Positions 60,020 to 64,000 of a stretch of DNA of 64,000 nt are shown piece by piece; the stretch's first letter is position 1, and the number at the start of each line of letters is the position of its first letter. The stretch is taken from the NCBI RefSeq assembly GCF_022376445.1, contig NW_025955134.1:17422-81421 (forward strand), given 5' to 3'. The notes beneath the pieces are model-generated. The model was not told the DNA's origin and did not search any database. It saw nothing but the letters and a program-made list of their open reading frames with translations. The position numbers and the translations under genes were made by a program. The DNA comes from Fomitopsis serialis. Taxonomy: Eukaryota > Basidiomycota > Agaricomycetes > Polyporales > Fomitopsidaceae.

Positions 60020-60052
60020 AGCTCAGGACGTGGCTTGGGATGCAATGCAGGA
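59826..60052. repeat. 12-bp minisatellite, about 18-19 units
   Basis: Plus-strand units follow the pattern GRCTYRGGAYRY (for example GGCTCAGGACGT and AACTTGGGATGC), in phase with little length change. Because 12 is a multiple of three, every frame stays open. On the minus strand it reads as a tetrapeptide series like HPEP/RPEP/CPEL or SHVL/SRVP. It lies in the 5' part of the transposase remnant. Confidence 0.85.
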
Positions 60053-61090
60053 CTCCAATGCGATGATGGATTGACTGCCACAGGTATAGCATTATTGGGA
60101 GCCTCTGTTTCATCTATCTTGTTGTATTCCCCTTCACTCTGTACTGGTTGAGCAACTGTGTCTGTCAGTGAGTGCTGAGTACAATGATGTCTATCACTCA
60201 CTGTTGAGGCCCAGTCCTCCTTACATTCTGCTTCTAATTGCAGCCACCTCCGCTCTGACACCTTCACATGGTTCCCAAGATTTTTGAGGTTGCGGAGGCA
60301 GCATTTGGGCATAGGACAAATATTGTATGGGCACCTCCGAGCCATGGGCGTGGCCGGCACTGAGATCAATTGAACTTTATTTTGTGCATTTCCTCTTTAG
60401 TAACAGTGTGTAAGTAGCACGTGCACTCCCTCTTTGGGAAAGCTATGCACTGCGCCCACGAGATAGGTAAACACAATTCATATCAGTCCCAGAAAAAAGA
60501 ATCCTTCACACAGTTTTGTGCCAATTGTCCATAAGCACAGAACTGTGCAAACCGACTCCAAGGCAAAGTGCACACATCATTTTCATTAATTCTATGGTGT
60601 GGTGTCACACCTTCCTTACATAAGCCTGGATGCTTGTGCGTGAGCCTTATCTTATATATAGAGAGAGCCATCACATGATTGTACAGTAAGTGTAGTTGAC
60701 AGAAGGTGGTTAGTTGGATTGAAAATGAGACCTTTTCACCAAGAGATAGGTTGGTCCTGATCAAGGACAAATTTCTCCTTACTTGCTGGGGAGTGGGCCA
60801 TGTATGGCAGTACAATCCCAGTTGTATTGTCTGTGTCTTTGGCCTTCAAAGAAACTCATTAATCCACTCCTTGAATCTTACTTAATTGAATGCATTGACA
60901 TACACTCATCTGAGAGACTACCTGCCTTCCATGCTTTACCAGAACAAGCAGTGGTCAAACTGTGACAAGAAAAATAATATTGCACCAGCCAAATTGAATT
61001 TATAGGGAGTATCATGATTGTCATGGTGCTCAGCTTGTCAACCTCATCACAGTAACACAAAACACAAGAGCATTGAATCCTGAATATTTA

Positions 61091-62753
61091 GTGCATTGCA
61101 TGGGTATGGATAACCCATGTGGGTCATGGGTATGGGTATGCATGGGTATGGGTATGGGTAGCCCAAATCTGACCCATGAACCCATGTGACCCATGGACTA
61201 CTGCAGTGCTAATCCAGCAGTAGAATATGGTAACTGCTAGTCAGATAGTCTGTGCTGTGTATACATAGACTGCTGAAGTTGTCAAAATGATGACAACAAG
61301 TGCATTACAGTGTGGGTGCCATCATGCTGACCTCATCTTTCTAACTCACAATGATAGCTACTCCAGTGCCATGTATTCATGAGCTGAAATACAAAATATG
61401 ACCAGACTGAATCTTACCATGTGATTGTCCATGTTGGACAGCCAGTGATACTGTCTACTTTTGCTAGGCATCTGTGACATGGCCACTCCTGATAGCATAA
61501 GAAGGATCAGTATGGATACTGTGTCAAGGCCCTTTTGAGATGAACACTAGACCTGCAGTTCCAGCATTGTTAGTTGATTCACTAAATCCAGGATTACAGC
61601 AATGTGTAGGGCTATGATCATGCTCTTTATATGAAATCATGGTCCCAGTTGTGTCACTTACTAAGTAGCAATGCATTAAGCTCTCAATGAAAATGTCCAC
61701 ATCATGGGCTAGTCATGTTCATTCCCCAGCCCTATTTATCATATGTTGGTGAAAAACCTGTGACATAAGGCAGTATTCAGGATGAAGATTAGTAAATCAA
61801 CCTAATATGCCCCTCTTCTCTGAGGCTAGTCTATGTGGCAGACTATTCATATTCATTGCACAATGCCAGCCTGTGTTTCAGTTAAATTGTTGTCTACCCT
61901 GAGTTTCTGCTCAATGTTGACCCACAGTAATCCTGCTACATTGGGGTGACCCATTGGGATATGGTGAATTTCAAAAGGCTCTGCCCATGGCATCACTATC
62001 CCCTATGTGTTGTGATGTGCATTTGTATATGCAGACTTGCTATCCCCCAAATCTTGTGGTCTCCCCACCTAAGTAGTGATATGTACTGGAAATAAAGGTA
62101 CAGTCACTGTTTATCAGGTTCTTTAATCCTTTGTCACATCTTGGATGGATTTGTCCTATGTTACCTTGCTTTGACCATTCAATTGACCTCTCTGCTCCAT
62201 TGTTCTTGCATGTATGTAAATTGCTTGCATAACAGCCTACTCCCTCATGTAGATGCCTCCCATCTAATTGATGTATGTCCTGGCTTGCAAAACTGGAAAC
62301 TCCACCTTCTATGTTGTGATTGACCATGCAGTGGGGTTCCAAGTGGTAGCAGTAGATATGCACCATAAAACTGTCCTGCTTTGCTGCCCCATCATTGGAC
62401 TGCAGGCTGTCCAGGACACTGTTCAAAGAGAACAGCCCCTAGTCACATCCATCTCCATGGCCCAGTGTCAGCTCTGTGGGGTTATTCATCCAATTGGCAA
62501 GCCAGTTGTGAGTCTGGTCTGAGCTCACTTGGCCAGTATGATACTGATCAACACACCCCATATCTTGCCAATTATGTTACCCATCATGCAAAATTATGAG
62601 TACAATGAACTGCACATAGATCTACCCATGATGGTACCCATACCCAAGGTACCCATGATACCCATGCAAAACCCATACCCATGCCATGGGTATGCAACCT
62701 ATGGTGGTATGGGTATGCCCTCAGACACCCATGGGTACACCCACGCTATGCAC
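61091..62753. mobile_element. 1.66-kb AT-rich element with GGGTAT-rich inverted ends
   Basis: The left end starts GTGCATTGCATGGGT and the right end, read on the other strand, starts GTGCATAGCGTGGGT (13 of 15 identical). Both ends continue as irregular arrays of GGGTAT/ATACCC and CCATGGG motifs for about 100-130 bp. TA lies directly outside both ends, which fits a TA target-site duplication. The interior is AT-rich with only short ORFs, so it would be non-autonomous. The right end directly abuts gypsy-derived sequence. Confidence 0.55.
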
Positions 62754-62773
62754 TATCGACCGTGAGCAAACCA

Positions 62774-64000
62774 TTAGTCTGAGACACTGTGTTCCGCCAG
62801 GAAGCTGTCGAGCGCAGCGCACTCGGCGACCAAGGAGCCGGCGAGCCAGATGTCGCTCTCGGGGCGGTAGCCCCACCATCAACGAGATACTGGAACCCAC
62901 ACCCGCGACGGCATCATCCAGTATTCACTCGATCTCCCACTCCTGTTGGCTGTCTTCCGTGACCACCGGTCCGGGACGAGGGAGTTCGCGACCAGGGAAC
63001 AAACCGTTATTGTTTTGCCGATAAGGTTGTAAGAGGGAGGAGTGGAAGGTGTTAAAGATGTTCATCAACTCCGGCAGATCCAGAGTATATGTCGATGAGT
63101 CAGGCCAGGCCTGAATGACATTGTAAGGACGTCGTAGTGCACCATGAATTTCGCCACACGATGATCGCCTTGTTGCATATAGTCACGACACCGGTGAAAG
63201 GTGGACAATAGAACGGGATCGCCCACACTGTAGGGGATTTCTGGAGAGCGATGAGTGTTTGCAGACAAGGCTTGTGTCGTCTTAGCGAGGAGTAGATTAT
63301 CTTGCACTTCCATACAGTACGTTTGATGCAACGGATGAGGTCAGCGGCTTGCTCAGCGGAGAGACCAAACTCCGTGGCAGTGGCGCTGACAGCGTCATTG
63401 AGAAGAGGTGGAATCAATCGAGGAGAGCACCCAAGACGAAGTTGGAATGGGGTGAAACCGGTAGAGGCATGTACCGTGTTCATCAGCTGGAAACAAATGT
63501 GCGGCAATGCCTTGACCCAGCCAGTCTGTTGACGGGAGACGTGGTACCGCAGCATTTGGATGAGCGTACGGTTTGTGCGCTCGCTAGCGCCGTTGGTTTC
63601 GGGGTGGTACAAGGAAGACATCTTGATTTTGATGCCAGTAAGCTGGTGCAAAGCTTTCCAGAATCGCGAGATGAACAGCTTGTCGCGATCCGAGACTATA
63701 TCACCAGGGAGCCCGTTTTCGCAGTACTGGTGGACGAAGAACAGCTCAGCAAAGTCCTCGGCGAGATATCTGTGCAGCAGGCAGCAAAGTGGAAGTCCGA
63801 GCCCAGACGACAAGTCATTGTCGCAATACAGTTGAAACCATCATCGTCAGGCAGCTGCCCGATGAAATCAATGGTGACACTTTCGCCGCGACCGTCAGGC
63901 ACTGGTAGAGGGTGCAAGGGGCCGACAGGCTTGATATTGAGGGACTTGTTCCGTTGGCACGCATTGCAGGAAGGGACGTACAGCTCTTCGAGCTCTCGAT
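62774..64000 (-). pseudogene. Ty3/gypsy chromovirus: integrase and chromodomain, 3' part, decayed
   Basis: The minus strand carries the C-terminal end of a gypsy polyprotein that enters from beyond the window edge. In order it has the integrase zinc-region Cys pair (CNACQRNKS), core catalytic D, D and E (VTIDFIGQL; IVSDRDKLFIS; HPETNGASERTNR) and the GPY-like region (ANTHRSPEIPYSVGDPVLLS). A chromodomain follows, split over two frames (QQEWEIEWILDDA and WGYRPESDIWLAGSLVAECA), ending in a TAA at 62774-62776. Frame changes near 63750, 63305, 63110 and 62885 break it. No 3' LTR follows; the GGGTAT-ended element begins 21 bp further on. Confidence 0.8.

Noticed and set aside
59826..60052. CRISPR-like array
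   Set aside because: The units are 12 bp, directly adjacent without spacers, and the genome is eukaryotic. It is a minisatellite.
61091..61200. Telomere-like repeat
   Set aside because: The unit is GGGTAT, irregular and mixed with CCATGGG, not TTAGGG, and has an inverted partner 1.5 kb away. It fits transposon termini.

Overview
The window is nuclear DNA of a filamentous basidiomycete (Agaricomycetes, probably a wood-decay polypore-like fungus). The genes are dense, GC-rich and cut by many 45-80 bp introns with GT..AG ends. The proteins are typical fungal ones: PMT4, ERG4, a YVC1-type TRP channel, KAR9, Clr2, COX9, a chitinase and a chitin deacetylase. The F-box gene and the copia, gypsy-chromovirus and small DNA transposon debris also fit this group. 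The species cannot be named from the sequence.

Layout. 1-28 kb is a conserved housekeeping block: GH18 chitinase (+), PMT4 mannosyltransferase (-), PRP4 splicing factor (+), a short-chain dehydrogenase (+), a small unknown protein (+), a vacuolar TRP channel (-), ERG4 sterol reductase (-), MPE1 3'-end processing factor (+), VPS5 retromer nexin (-) and a TRAPPC12-like TPR protein (+). 28.1-37.3 kb is an accessory island. It holds a solo LTR, a 235-bp foldback element and an AT-rich F-box gene. A complete 5.9-kb Ty1/copia element sits 39 bp upstream of the F-box start codon. 39.5-58.4 kb is a second gene block: Clr2 silencing factor (+), KAR9 (-), an FBXO9/Hrt3-type F-box protein (-), a DNAJB12-type co-chaperone (+), COX9 (-), PP2A B55 subunit (+), chitin deacetylase (-), RPF1 (-) and a p24 cargo receptor (+). 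58.4-64 kb is an AT-rich repeat island: a 12-bp minisatellite in a broken DDE transposase gene, a 1.66-kb element with GGGTAT-rich inverted ends, and the 3' end of a decayed gypsy chromovirus that runs off the window.

The genes do not form a dedicated pathway. Several serve general processes: the secretory pathway (PMT4, TRAPPC12-like, VPS5, p24, DNAJB12-like), the cell wall (chitinase, deacetylase, PMT4) and RNA processing (PRP4, MPE1, RPF1). Several start as head-to-head pairs sharing 175-350 bp promoters.

The most interesting item is the copia element. A 56-bp consensus intron sits exactly between gag and pol. Splicing fuses the two frames, and retention stops translation just after gag. 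Its primer-binding site matches the anticodon arm of initiator tRNA-Met (half-tRNA priming), and all four differences between its LTRs are CpG transitions. Across the window, about 15 apparent frameshifts in conserved genes are all explained by loss of one base, nearly always from a short homopolymer. This looks like an assembly-error signature rather than pseudogenisation.
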